Shown here in pieces: positions 42,383-51,289 of a stretch of DNA of 64,000 nt (position 1 is its first letter; the number at the start of each line of letters is the position of its first letter). The notes beneath the pieces are model-generated. The model did not search any database, was not told the origin of the DNA, and was given only the letters and a program-made list of their open reading frames with translations. The DNA is from Reyranella sp. Its GTDB lineage: Bacteria > Pseudomonadota > Alphaproteobacteria > Reyranellales > Reyranellaceae. A program made the position numbers and the translations under genes. The stretch lies in assembly GCA_019750135.1 (NCBI GenBank), contig JAIEOV010000023.1:1-64000 (forward strand), given 5' to 3'.

Positions 42383-44515
42383 TCAGCCGAGCACGCCACT
42401 CGCCCGCAGCTCGGCGATGCGTTCCGGCGACAGGCCGAGGACGGTCGCAAGCACATGATCGGCGTCGGCGCCCAACTCGGGTGCAGGGCCGAGGGTGCGT
42501 CCGAAACTGGCGCGCCAGGGCAGTCCCGGCAAAACACCGGTGCCGTGCTTGTCCCAGAATCCGCGAGCGGCCAGATGCGGGCTTCGTACCAGGTCGCCGT
42601 GCCGCGCCAGGGCGGCGGCAGGAATGCCGGCCTTCAGCAGCAGATCGGCAGCCGAGGCAGCGGACCGGCTGCCGGCCCAGTCGGTCAGGGCGGCATCGAT
42701 GGCGTGTTGCGCGTCACGGCGCTGGTCGGGACCGAGCGGGACCATGGCCGCGAGGCGCGGCACAAGGCCACACAGCGCACGCCATTCCGCATCGGTGCGA
42801 ACGGCGAGGCTGATCCAGTCATCGTCACCCGCACAACGCCAGGCGCCGTGCGGCACATGATGCATGGATGCATTGCCCATCGCCTTCGCCGGCGAGCCGA
42901 GCTGGGTCGCGACCAGCGGCTCGGCCATGGTCCAGAGCATCGCCTCGATCATCGAGAAATCGACGCGCGCCACACCGCCTTCCCGCTGCCGATGCCACAG
43001 CGCGGCAGCGGCCACGAAGGCCAGCATCAGGCCGCACATCGGATCGAGCCACGCAAACCCGACGCGCGGGGCAATGTCGGGATGGCGATTGAGACCGGCA
43101 AACCCGCTGTAGCATTGCAGCAGCGTCCCGTAGGCGACGGCCTGGGCGTCCGGCCCGGTTCGTCCCATGCCCGATGCCGAGATGTAGATGAGGTCCGGGT
43201 TCACGGCCTTCAGCGCTTCGGCGCCGAGACCGAGCCGGTCCATGACGCCGGTGGCGAAATTCTCGATCAGGATGTCCGACGTCGCCGCAAGCGCGCGCAC
43301 GATCTCGATCGCCTGCAGCTTCTTGAGGTCGAAGGCGATGCTCTTCTTCGCCTGGCCGAGCACGGTGTGCAGTTCCGTCGCACGGCCCGGGTCTCCCTTG
43401 CCGGGGGCTTCGATCTTGATGACTTCCGCACCCATCGCAGCGAGATAGCGCGTCGTCGTCGGACCCGCGATCACCCAGCTGAAATCGAGCACGCGGATGC
43501 CGGACAAGGGCATCGGCCCCTTCGCAGGCTCCTGTTTGCGGTTCGACGCGACGATGTTCAGCCCGAACGGCGTGCCCGGCCGTTGGATCGTCTTTCCCGC
43601 CACGTCATGCGGTGCGTAGTACCGGCGATGCCGCATCTGCGGCGTGTCGAGATGCTCGGCGACCTCGCGCAGGGGAAAGCTCGGCACATGCGCGCGCTGC
43701 GCGGTGTCGGCGATCCATTGCTTGTCGTGCTGCCGGCTCCATTGCGACATCAGCGCATGCAGGGCGTCCCAGTTGTTCACCCGATCGGCTTTTTTGGCAA
43801 AGCGCGGGTCGGCGCCCCAGGCGGGCGAGCCCATCGCCTCGAGCCACGATGCCCACTGCTTGTCCTCGCGCGGCGAGATCGCGGTGTAGCCGTCGCTCGC
43901 CGGCAGGATGGTCACCGTTGCGCCATTGCCGTCGGTCAGGCGCTTGCGCTCCCAGCTCTTCTTGCCGAGACCCGCCCGCGCGAGTTCGGTCATGGCGAGC
44001 GTCGCCAGGGCTTCGTGGATCGACACATCGATGGATGCGCCCGACTGGTAGGCCAGCGACGCATGCATGCCGGCGCAGGCGGCGGCGAGGCCGGCGATGA
44101 AGGCGGATTGCTCGCCGACGGGACGAATCGGCGCCTCCGCCAGATCGTCGACCTGGCCGGTCAGCAGACGCGAAATGCCGCTGGCGAAAAAGAGGGTCAG
44201 GTCGGTGGCCGGATCGTTCGCCTGTGGGCCTGTCTCGCCGTAGGGAGAGATCGTGACGACAATCGCCGATGCGTTGTCAGTCACATCGTACGGGCCTTCC
44301 CGCACAATCAGATTTGCTGACATTACCGCCTTCCGCTGCTCCGTTGCATCGGTGGCAACTGCCTTGCCGTGATTGAGATGGTCCAGCAGCACGGTCCCGG
44401 CGCCAGGATCGACGCAGGTCACTTGCGCGCCGACGTCGGCCAGCAGCCGCCCGCACACCGCGGCCGCCGCCCCTTGCCCGATCTGAACCACATTGAATCC
44501 GGTCAGCAACGCCAT
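42383..44515 (-). CDS. Double-domain class III CoA-transferase (CaiB/BaiF family fusion)
   Basis: A 710-residue protein made of two CoA-transferase-III units. The C-terminal one (about 330-710) is canonical: PLSGIRVLDFSWVIAGP, GAEVIKIEAPGKGDPGR, ILIENFATGVMDRLGLG and the catalytic Asp491 in FAWLDPMCG. The N-terminal one (1-325) is degenerate: it has a shortened CoA-binding start and Glu135 (VGEQSAF) where the catalytic Asp is expected. ATG 44515 is preferred over 44530 because GAGGG lies about 8 bases upstream. The reaction is CoA transfer between carboxylic acids; the acids are unknown. It is divergent from the MFS gene by 91 bp, possibly a transport-activation pair. Confidence 0.87.
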   Translation of the reverse strand: MALLTGFNVVQIGQGAAAAVCGRLLADVGAQVTCVDPGAGTVLLDHLNHGKAVATDATEQRKAVMSANLIVREGPYDVTDNASAIVVTISPYGETGPQANDPATDLTLFFASGISRLLTGQVDDLAEAPIRPVGEQSAFIAGLAAACAGMHASLAYQSGASIDVSIHEALATLAMTELARAGLGKKSWERKRLTDGNGATVTILPASDGYTAISPREDKQWASWLEAMGSPAWGADPRFAKKADRVNNWDALHALMSQWSRQHDKQWIADTAQRAHVPSFPLREVAEHLDTPQMRHRRYYAPHDVAGKTIQRPGTPFGLNIVASNRKQEPAKGPMPLSGIRVLDFSWVIAGPTTTRYLAAMGAEVIKIEAPGKGDPGRATELHTVLGQAKKSIAFDLKKLQAIEIVRALAATSDILIENFATGVMDRLGLGAEALKAVNPDLIYISASGMGRTGPDAQAVAYGTLLQCYSGFAGLNRHPDIAPRVGFAWLDPMCGLMLAFVAAAALWHRQREGGVARVDFSMIEAMLWTMAEPLVATQLGSPAKAMGNASMHHVPHGAWRCAGDDDWISLAVRTDAEWRALCGLVPRLAAMVPLGPDQRRDAQHAIDAALTDWAGSRSAASAADLLLKAGIPAAALARHGDLVRSPHLAARGFWDKHGTGVLPGLPWRASFGRTLGPAPELGADADHVLATVLGLSPERIAELRASGVLG

Positions 44516-44606
44516 GCCGGTCGCCCTCATTGCTCATCGATCCGCACAACGCATTCGCATCGACGATCAGGGAGACGTCAAGCGCCGTGCACGGCATCTT
44601 TCGTCC

Positions 44607-45818
44607 ATGGCCTTTCACGGCTGGCGCGTGGTCGCCGTCTGCTTCGTCATCGCCTCGTTCGGCTGGGGGCTGGGCTTGTTCGGCTCCAGCGTCTACCTGC
44701 AGGCGGTGACGCGCCAGCATGGCTGGGCCGTGGCCGAGGTCGCCTCGGCGATCACGCTGTTCTTCCTGGTGAGCGCCGTCGTGCAGCGCACGGTCGGCCG
44801 CAGCATCGACCGCTGGGGGCCGCGCCCGGTGCTGGCGCTCGGCACGGTCTCGATCGCCGTCGGCGTCGCGCTGATCGGCCAGGTCAGCGCGCCGTGGCAG
44901 CTCTATCCCTGCTTCGTGCTGGTCGGCATCGGCTGGTCGACGCTGTCGACCACCGGCATCTCGGCGACAGTGGCGCCGTGGTTCGAGCGCCACCAGGGCC
45001 GCTCGATCACGCTCGCCATCATGGGCGCCAGCGTCGGCGCGATCGCCGGCGTCCCGCTGCTGCTCCTGGCGCTGGCGCGGCTCGGTCTGGGACCGGGGCT
45101 GGCGACCGCGGCGCTGGTGGCCGCTGCCGTGCTGCTGCCCCTGATCGGCTGGGTGCTGCGCTTCCGCGGGCCGGCCGAGCTCGGCCTGCGGCGCGACGGC
45201 GACGCGCCCGCGTCGGACGACGCCGCGCCGCCACTGCTCCACCCGCCGGTCGCCACGCCGGCCAGCCGGCGCGTCCTGTTGTGGAGCGCGGCCGCGGGCT
45301 TCGCGCTCGGCCTCACCGTCCAGATCGGCTTCATCACCCACCATTTGGCGCTGGCCGAGCCGGCGCTGGGCGCCGCGGGCGCGGGCCTGCTGATCAGCGC
45401 GACCGGCGTGACGGCCTTCGGCGGCCGCCTGGTGCTGGCGCGCATCGTCGATCGCGTCGATCCGCGGCGGCTTGCCGTCGTCATCATGCTGTTGCAGACC
45501 GCGGCGTTGATGGCGATCGCCGTCTTCCCGTCGCCCGCCGTGCTGGTCGCCGCCAGCCTGGTCTACGGCTACGGCATCGGCCATGTCACGACCCTGGGCC
45601 CGGTCGTCGTGCGCCGCGAGTTCGGCGCGCTCGCCTTCGGCGCGACCTACGGCAGCGCCGCCACCGTCATCCAGTTCGTATCGGCGCTGGGCCCGGCGAT
45701 CTTCGGCGTGCTGCGCGACAGCTTCGGCGGCTACGGCGTGGTGCTGGGCGCCGCGTCGCTGTGCACGGCGATCGGCGCCGCGACGCTGCTGCTGGGCCGG
45801 CGCGCATTGCGGGCGTAG
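44607..45818 (+). CDS. MFS transporter (oxalate/formate-antiporter or monocarboxylate type)
   Basis: A 403-residue, 12-helix MFS protein starting MAFHGWRVVAVCFVIASFGW, a pattern typical of the OFA/monocarboxylate group. The loop 2-3 signature GRSIDRWGPRPVLALG is present, and the second half has RLVLARIVDRVDPRRLAVVI. It probably imports an organic acid; the divergent CoA-transferase could activate the same acid. Its last 390 bp are repeated in decayed form at 46913-47300, on the other side of the FRG gene. Confidence 0.88.
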   Translation: MAFHGWRVVAVCFVIASFGWGLGLFGSSVYLQAVTRQHGWAVAEVASAITLFFLVSAVVQRTVGRSIDRWGPRPVLALGTVSIAVGVALIGQVSAPWQLYPCFVLVGIGWSTLSTTGISATVAPWFERHQGRSITLAIMGASVGAIAGVPLLLLALARLGLGPGLATAALVAAAVLLPLIGWVLRFRGPAELGLRRDGDAPASDDAAPPLLHPPVATPASRRVLLWSAAAGFALGLTVQIGFITHHLALAEPALGAAGAGLLISATGVTAFGGRLVLARIVDRVDPRRLAVVIMLLQTAALMAIAVFPSPAVLVAASLVYGYGIGHVTTLGPVVVRREFGALAFGATYGSAATVIQFVSALGPAIFGVLRDSFGGYGVVLGAASLCTAIGAATLLLGRRALRA

Positions 45819-45915
45819 ACTTGGTCCTAGCGTATTCGGTCAAGGCAACGGCATCCCGCGGATGATCATAGGCTCCACTAGAATACGCCGGGACTCATCT
45901 GGGGCGACTAGCAGA

Positions 45916-46814
45916 TCAGTATCCCTCGATCTGCGCTGACATGTTGCAGAACTGAGCTGCACCACCAAGGTCCGGAAACATCGTGCTCTGGTTGATATTC
46001 ATCCGATTCAGCATCCGCAGGACTTTGAGACGCTCCTTGGTCGGCACCAGCATCTTAACAAGCACGAAGCTGCGCTCATTTTCTGGAACGTGCGCTTTCA
46101 CCCAGTCGTCGAGCGTCTGTTCGGGAGGGGTCTTTGTAAACAATCCACCCTGATTGACCAAGCGCGGATTCTCATCCGACAACGGCCTGACAAAACCAAC
46201 CTGATACTGAGGCTTTGACCAAAGGATCGAATGCGCAATGTCGCCGCGCTGAATACCTTGATCTCTTAGCTCCTTCTCAATTTTTGCTGCCTCCCTTTTG
46301 TCCGCTTCGAATGTACGGGCCACCGCGCTCAATACTTTGACCGTTTGCAATCCCCAAATTGCCCGATACCTTGTCTGCTTGAAACCGTCCTCTTGCTCAA
46401 AAGCGAAGAAGGCCGCAGCGAAAGGGGATGTCGTCCAATCAAGCAGCGGGGTCGCCAATCCATAGTGTTGACCCAATGCCCACCACTCATCGTCAGTCTG
46501 CAGTTTAGGTGGGTTAGGGCCACGCCTGCCACGTGACGCGTACTTGAACCGCTGCAAGTGGTCGATCTTGAATGCCGACTCGTACAATATAGCCGCTCAC
46601 GCGTCAGCTTGGCGTTAGCCATCATCCGATCAAGCGTTGATTGGAGTTGCCATGTAGATTGGCGCCGACCGCGCCAGACAAATTGGTTCGTTTCTAACCT
46701 TCCGATATTGGTGACGAAACTGTTCCAGCTTAGTAGCGTGATCTCTACGTAGCCATGTGCGACCGGGGTGAGTTTACCCAGAAGCTTTCTAAAAGGCGGG
46801 GTCGTTCGCTTCAT
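45916..46814 (-). pseudogene. FRG-domain protein, frameshifted
   Basis: Two frames together make one FRG-domain protein of about 298 residues. The N-terminal frame (46814 to about 46590) has NQFVWRGRRQSTWQLQSTL, the F-x-RG motif naming the domain; the C-terminal frame (about 46587 to 45916) has ALGQHYGLATPLLDWTTSPF, the second signature, then FAAAFFAFE. The join near 46582-46590 carries extra bases (net +2) between the RERL and YESAF codons. FRG domains occur in phage-defence and toxin-like proteins. The gene is visibly poorer in GC than its neighbours, which suggests transfer. If the frameshift is real, the product is inactive. Confidence 0.8.
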
Positions 46815-46912
46815 CTGCCGTCCTTGGACAATCGGCGATGACTACAGCACGGATAACGGAGCAAAGATAGTTCACTACAACCATAAGATGATTTGCTTTC
46901 ACTGGCGACGCG

Positions 46913-47300
46913 CCGCGTCCGTCTGGCGCTGGTGCGCATCGTCGATCCGCGGCGGCTCGCCATCGTCATCATGCTGATGCAGACTCCGGCGCTGGCGCAG
47001 TCGCCGTCTTCCGTCGCCCGCCGTGCTGGTCGCCGCCAGCCTGGTCTACGGCTACGGCATCGGCCATGTCACGACCTTGGGCCCGTCGTCGTGCGCCGCG
47101 AGTTCGGCGCGCTGGCCTTCGGCGCGACCTACGGCAGCACCGCCACCGTCATCCAGTTCGTGTCGGCGCTGGGACTGGCGATCTTCGGCGTGCTGCGCGA
47201 CAGCTTCGGCGGTTGTGGCGTGGTGCTGGGTGCCGCGTCGCTGTGCACAGGGATGGGCGCTCTTACGCTGCTGGTGGGCCGGCGCGCCTCGCGGGCATAG
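46913..47300 (+). pseudogene. Decayed partial copy of the MFS transporter 3' end
   Basis: This stretch matches the last 390 bp of the MFS gene at 44607-45818, including a 66-base run of identity (about 47010-47075 against 45528-45593), and ends with the same ARRA(S)-type C-terminus and stop. It has lost nine bases (the RVD codons), and at least two single bases (near 47012 and 47087), so no frame is open throughout. The 5' two-thirds of the gene is missing. It is either the stump of a second tandem MFS gene or a duplication made when the FRG segment entered. Confidence 0.87.
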
Positions 47301-47519
47301 GCCCAGCCACATATTCAGATACACGACTTAAACGACCCACATCCCTCGTCATCGCCGCCGGCATTGGCCAACTCCTGACCTACCCGTCGCTAATGCCGTC
47401 TACCTCGGCGCCTACCGGCGCCGCTCCAGAGGCAACGAAGGGCCGGACAAGGCTCTTCCCTCGCCCTTGCCTCCGGCAAGAGCTATGGGGAGGATAAACG
47501 CAACGCACAGGGGAAGAAG

Positions 47520-48710
47520 ATGCCGACGAGGCGCCGGGGCAATACACTCGAGAAGTGGGAGGTTGCCATCATCAAGGCGATGATTGCAGCTAAGCAGCCG
47601 AGTAACGACCAGGACATCTTGGCCTATTTCACCCGGCCATCCCGATCTATCAACCACCGGGCCATCGCAGAGATTCGAAAGGACCTTAAGCATAAGACCA
47701 TCAAGCCGGCGGCGCCGGAGGAGCTCGACGAATTCCTGTCGAACTACCCGGACATCGACCAGCAGACAGGCTTAAGCGCCCGCGGAGACGAGCTTCTCGT
47801 CAAGGCCCGGGAAGCAATGATCGCCGCAGTTAACACGTTCAACAGCCTCGGCCTCATGTTCCGGGCCGAACTCTTCATCGTGACCACCATTATCGCATGG
47901 ACGTATTTCATGCATGCGTGGTTCAAACGCCAGGGGATCGACTATCGGTATAAGAAAAAGGGTGTGGTCCAGACGACAAAGAATGGTGCGGAGCTCTACT
48001 GGGAGCTCGGCTTCTGCCTAAGGCATGCCAAGTGCCCGCTACCGCCCGGCACGATCAAGAATCTCGAACTCCTCCTCGAAATCCGGCACGAGATCGAGCA
48101 CAAATCCACCGACCGCATCGACGACGCGCTTAGCTCCAAACTGCAAGCGTGCTGCATCAATTTCAACGACGCGCTGAAGCAGGAATTCGGCAAGCAGTAC
48201 GCGCTTGAGCGTCGCCTCCCGATCGCGCTCCAATTCGTGACTTTCGACGGGGACCTGTGCGGCGAACTTAAGAAAGCCAAGGCGCTGCCTGCAAACATAG
48301 AGACGACGATGAACACCTTCATCTCCACTATGAAACCGGAAGAGCAGGCGGACCCGCGGTTCGCCTTCCGCGTTGCATTCATTCCGAAGATTGGCAAGCC
48401 GTCCACCGCGGACGCTGCATACACCTTGGTCAAGGAAGGCAGCGAGGAGGCGAAGGAGATCGCACACGTCCTCCTAAAAGAGGTCGACAAGCCACGCTTC
48501 ACAGCGAGCGACATCGTCCGGATGATGCAGAAGGAAGGCTATCCACGCTTCACGATCCACAATCACACCGAGCTTTGGAAGTCTCTCAACGCGAAGAAGG
48601 AAACCGGTTACGGCACGCCGGGGCCGTATAAGGGCACGTGGGTATGGTTCGAGCCGTGGTTGACGCGCGTGCGCGCTCACTGCCAGGAGAAGGCCGGCCT
48701 TTACAGTTAA
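47520..48710 (+). CDS. DUF3644-like protein with a HEPN-type R-x4-H motif
   Basis: A 396-residue protein. Residues 20-65 look like a winged helix region (DILAYFTRPSRSINHRAIAE). The central part (about 95-235) has NTFNSLGLMFRAELFIVTT, IAWTYFMHAWFKRQGIDYRY and LLLEIRHEIEHKSTDR, resembling DUF3644 proteins. R189-HEIE-H194 has the spacing of the catalytic motif of HEPN ribonucleases, common in abortive-infection and toxin systems. The C-terminal 100 residues (DKPRFTASDIVRMMQ, YPRFTIHNHTELWKSL) look like a second winged helix. Codon use is less GC-rich than nearby genes. An RNase role is inferred. Confidence 0.72.
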   Translation: MPTRRRGNTLEKWEVAIIKAMIAAKQPSNDQDILAYFTRPSRSINHRAIAEIRKDLKHKTIKPAAPEELDEFLSNYPDIDQQTGLSARGDELLVKAREAMIAAVNTFNSLGLMFRAELFIVTTIIAWTYFMHAWFKRQGIDYRYKKKGVVQTTKNGAELYWELGFCLRHAKCPLPPGTIKNLELLLEIRHEIEHKSTDRIDDALSSKLQACCINFNDALKQEFGKQYALERRLPIALQFVTFDGDLCGELKKAKALPANIETTMNTFISTMKPEEQADPRFAFRVAFIPKIGKPSTADAAYTLVKEGSEEAKEIAHVLLKEVDKPRFTASDIVRMMQKEGYPRFTIHNHTELWKSLNAKKETGYGTPGPYKGTWVWFEPWLTRVRAHCQEKAGLYS

Positions 48711-48758
48711 TTCAGCAGATACTCGTAGTCTGCCCGCCATCTCCGGAGGAAGACCAGA

Positions 48759-49139
48759 ATGGACAGTGAGCGGATTCGAGCCGCCCTGGCTCGCCACTGG
48801 GCTGCGGCCGACGCCAACGACTTCGAGGCGGAGCACGAGATCTACCGCGAGGACGCGGTGCTCGACTATCCCCAGTCGGGCGAACGCGTCCGCGGCCGGC
48901 GCAATATCCAGGCGTCGCGCCATGCGCAGCCGAACCGGAAGCGCTTCACGGTGCGCCGCATCGTCGGCGCCGGCGATCTCTGGGTGACGGAGTTCATCCT
49001 GACCTATGACGGTCAGCCCTCCCACTCGGTGAGCATCATGGAGTTCGAGGACGGTAAGGTCGCGCGCGAGACCCAGTATTTCGGCGATGCGTTCGAGCCC
49101 GGCCCCTCGCGCGCCCAATGGGTGGAGAGGATGGGTTGA
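48759..49139 (+). CDS. SnoaL/NTF2-like fold protein
   Basis: A 126-residue protein with the cone-fold pattern of SnoaL-like and NTF2-like proteins: a first helix ending HWAAADANDFEAEHEIYRED, then AVLDYPQSGERVRGR, and strands FILTYDGQPSHSVSIMEF. Small binding or isomerase proteins use this fold; no specific catalytic residues can be assigned. A ribosome site GGAGGAAG lies before ATG 48759. It is the first chromosomal-looking gene after the accessory islet. Confidence 0.75.
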   Translation: MDSERIRAALARHWAAADANDFEAEHEIYREDAVLDYPQSGERVRGRRNIQASRHAQPNRKRFTVRRIVGAGDLWVTEFILTYDGQPSHSVSIMEFEDGKVARETQYFGDAFEPGPSRAQWVERMG

Positions 49140-49229
49140 GGAAACGGCGAGGTGCTTGCCCGCCGCGGGAACTTGCGCGACGCTCATGCGTTCATCTCCG
49201 CCCCTTTCAGCCCACCCAGAGGTGACATC

Positions 49230-49745
49230 ATGACCACGACCCGCCGCTCGCTTCTCGCGGTCCTCGCCGCCGCGCCCGTGCTCCCCGCCGCGCTCGCCCA
49301 CGCTCAGGACGCCCTGCCCGACGCGCGCTTCGTCGGCTTCGCGCAGGCGGTCAACGATTTCGAGATCGGCTCGGGCAACATGGCGATGCAGCGATCGACC
49401 AACGAGAACATCCGCGGCTATGCCAGCCGGGCGATCGCCGAGGCCACCGAGAACGCGTCGGCTCTATAGAAGTCGCGGTCGGAAGCCGGAGTCTCCTACG
49501 CGCCGGACGGCCGCATGGGCCCCAGGACGCAGAACCTGTTGGCCCAGCTCAACGCGCTGCAAGGACCCCAGTTCGACACCGTCTTCGCCCAGGCCCAGCT
49601 TGAGGTAATGACGGAGGCCGAAGCGCAGTACGGCGCCTATTCGCAGAACGGCAAGAGCGGCCCGCTGCGCCGCTATGCCCAGATCGTGCTGCCCAAGGCC
49701 AAGATCCAGCTCGAGTACGCAAGGCGCAACGCCGGCGGCCGCTGA
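49230..49745 (+). pseudogene. Secreted DUF4142-like protein with an in-frame amber codon
   Basis: The frame opens with a twin-arginine/Sec-like signal (MTTTRRSLLAVLAAAPVLPA, cleavage near AHA) and continues FVGFAQAVNDFEIGSGNMAM, typical of DUF4142 proteins. It then meets TAG at 49467-49469 and continues in the same frame to 49745 with NLLAQLNALQGPQFDTVFAQ and a normal C-terminus, 171 codons in all plus stop. A single nonsense change therefore splits an otherwise intact gene. Only read-through or a sequencing error would leave it functional. Confidence 0.75.
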
Positions 49746-49749
49746 CGCC

Positions 49750-50565
49750 TCAGTTCGCCCCGCCCCAGAAGCGCTGCAGCGCGCCCGCGTCGCCATTGAA
49801 CAGGTTGCGATCGCAGTGGCTCACCCCCTGCACGATCGTCGTCTGGCCGTAGGCGGGGCGGCCCGCGCTCTCGTCGCCGGCGTACTGCCAGAGCCGCCAG
49901 CCCGTGGCCTCCCAGGCGAACGGGACCTCGGGCGAATCGTGGTAGTCGGCGACCCACAGGCCGCAGCGCGCCAGGATCGAGGCCGGCGTGATGCGGGCGC
50001 CGAGGCTGAGGCCGGAGTTCGGCAGCGGCTCGCCGTTGGCCCAGGTCGGATGCACGTAGACGATGGGCAGCCGGCCGGTCGCCTCGGCCACCGTCCGCAC
50101 GAAAGCCTCGCCCTGCTCGAGCGACATCGAGTTCGACGGATTGTTCTCGTTGGCCTCGAGGTCGAGGGCCAGCAGGGTGCGCGGGCCCGGCCGCGTCATC
50201 GAAAGGTAGAACGCCGCCTGCCGCTCGCCCGGCATCTGGCCGGTGCCGAAATGATAGGTGCCCCACATCAGGCCCGCCGCCTCGGCCTGCAGCCGTCGCG
50301 CGGCGCACGCCGTGTCGGCATAGTCTCCCCCTTCGCTCGCCTTGTGGATGACGCCGAGGATGCCGCTCGCGCGGACCTGGCTGAAGCTGGCGACGGTCAC
50401 GCTCCGGCTGAGGTCGATCACCGCGTCGAGGCCGAGCGTCGCGCGGTCCGGCGGAGGCGGCGCGATCGGCATCCGATAGGGCGGCGCGATCGTCTTGTTG
50501 ACACTGCAGCCCGCCACGGCGGAAGCCGCCAGGCCGGAAGAAAGAAGCGCTCGGCGCGAGATCAT
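49750..50565 (-). CDS. Glycoside hydrolase family 25-like lipoprotein (lysozyme type)
   Basis: A 271-residue protein. The N-terminus MISRRALLSSGLAASAVAGC has twin arginines and a lipobox (AVAGC), so export with lipidation at Cys20 is expected. The GH25 fold shows DLSRSVTV, HKASEGGDYAD, WGTYHFG, LALDLEAN (catalytic Asp/Glu region), LWVADYHD, WRLWQYAG and CDRNLFNG. The family cleaves peptidoglycan glycan strands. It converges on the broken DUF4142 gene and follows a TPR-like lipoprotein gene by 7 bp on the same strand. Confidence 0.87.
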   Translation of the reverse strand: MISRRALLSSGLAASAVAGCSVNKTIAPPYRMPIAPPPPDRATLGLDAVIDLSRSVTVASFSQVRASGILGVIHKASEGGDYADTACAARRLQAEAAGLMWGTYHFGTGQMPGERQAAFYLSMTRPGPRTLLALDLEANENNPSNSMSLEQGEAFVRTVAEATGRLPIVYVHPTWANGEPLPNSGLSLGARITPASILARCGLWVADYHDSPEVPFAWEATGWRLWQYAGDESAGRPAYGQTTIVQGVSHCDRNLFNGDAGALQRFWGGAN

Positions 50566-50572
50566 CCAGGCC

Positions 50573-51145
50573 TCAGTCAGTCAATGGCTTGTCGGTCGGT
50601 GGCTTATCAGTAGGTGGCTTGTCGGCTGGCTGCTTGTCGGTCGGCTGCGGCCCGGCAGCGCGGGCCGCGGATGACATGAACAGGTACTGATCGCCACCCG
50701 CGGCACGGCCTTCCTTGAAGACGGCGATGGCGCGCTCGTGGTCGCCGGCTTTCCAGAACGCTTCGGAGATGTCGCGATAGACGATGCCGGTGGCGCTCGC
50801 CTTGATGGCGGGGTCGGTCATGCTCAACGCCCCTTTGGCCTGGATGAAGCTGCCCTCTCCGCCGGCGCGGTCGCGGTCGAGGATCTGGTACGAGGCCAGC
50901 GCGCCGTAGGCCAGCGCCAGCGTCCCGCACTCCACCTTGCTGGTGCGCGAGCATTGGTCAGGGCCGGAGAACCGCTCGACCTCCTTCTTTGCCAGGCTGA
51001 TCGCCGTCTTCTGGTCGCCGCCGTCGGACGCCTGCAGGGCGGCCGCCTGGTAGGAGGCGCTGCCGCTGGAGCAGGATGCCAGTATCGATGCACACGCCGC
51101 GAGCGCGATGACGGTCCTGAGGAGGGGCGGGCAGATCGATAGCAT
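50573..51145 (-). CDS. Putative lipoprotein with a repetitive PTDK tail
   Basis: A 190-residue protein with a lipoprotein signal (VIALAACASILASC, Cys25). The middle is helical and resembles TPR units (ASYQAAALQASDGGDQKTAI, AFWKAGDHERAIAVFKEG). Two further cysteines (DQCSRTS, VECGTLA) are present. The last 20 residues are four copies of a five-residue unit of the P-T-D-K-P/Q type, encoded by four 15-bp repeats at 50586-50645. No good ribosome site precedes the ATG at 51145, so the start is uncertain. Function unknown. Confidence 0.7.
   Translation of the reverse strand: MLSICPPLLRTVIALAACASILASCSSGSASYQAAALQASDGGDQKTAISLAKKEVERFSGPDQCSRTSKVECGTLALAYGALASYQILDRDRAGGEGSFIQAKGALSMTDPAIKASATGIVYRDISEAFWKAGDHERAIAVFKEGRAAGGDQYLFMSSAARAAGPQPTDKQPADKPPTDKPPTDKPLTD
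50586..50645. repeat. Four tandem 15-bp units
   Basis: Units GGCTTGTCGGTCGGT, GGCTTATCAGTAGGT, GGCTTGTCGGCTGGC and TGCTTGTCGGTCGGC lie head to tail and encode the proline/lysine tail of the lipoprotein. The copies differ by 1-4 bases, so the array is moderately old. Copy number could vary between strains. Confidence 0.9.
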
Positions 51146-51289
51146 TGGAGAGGAGATAAAACGCCGGATACGCCGGTGTCTAATGTTTCCCGTCCCGTGC
51201 CGCCTCTCGGCACCGCGGCCTACTGGCCGCCGGCGTTCTGGCCCATACTCCCGGCCGGTTCCAAGACATCTCCCCGGGGGAAAGCCAAC

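Noticed and set aside
45819..46912. Insertion sequence or prophage carrying the FRG gene
   Set aside because: No transposase, integrase, terminal inverted repeat or target duplication is visible; only the MFS partial copy hints at recombination.
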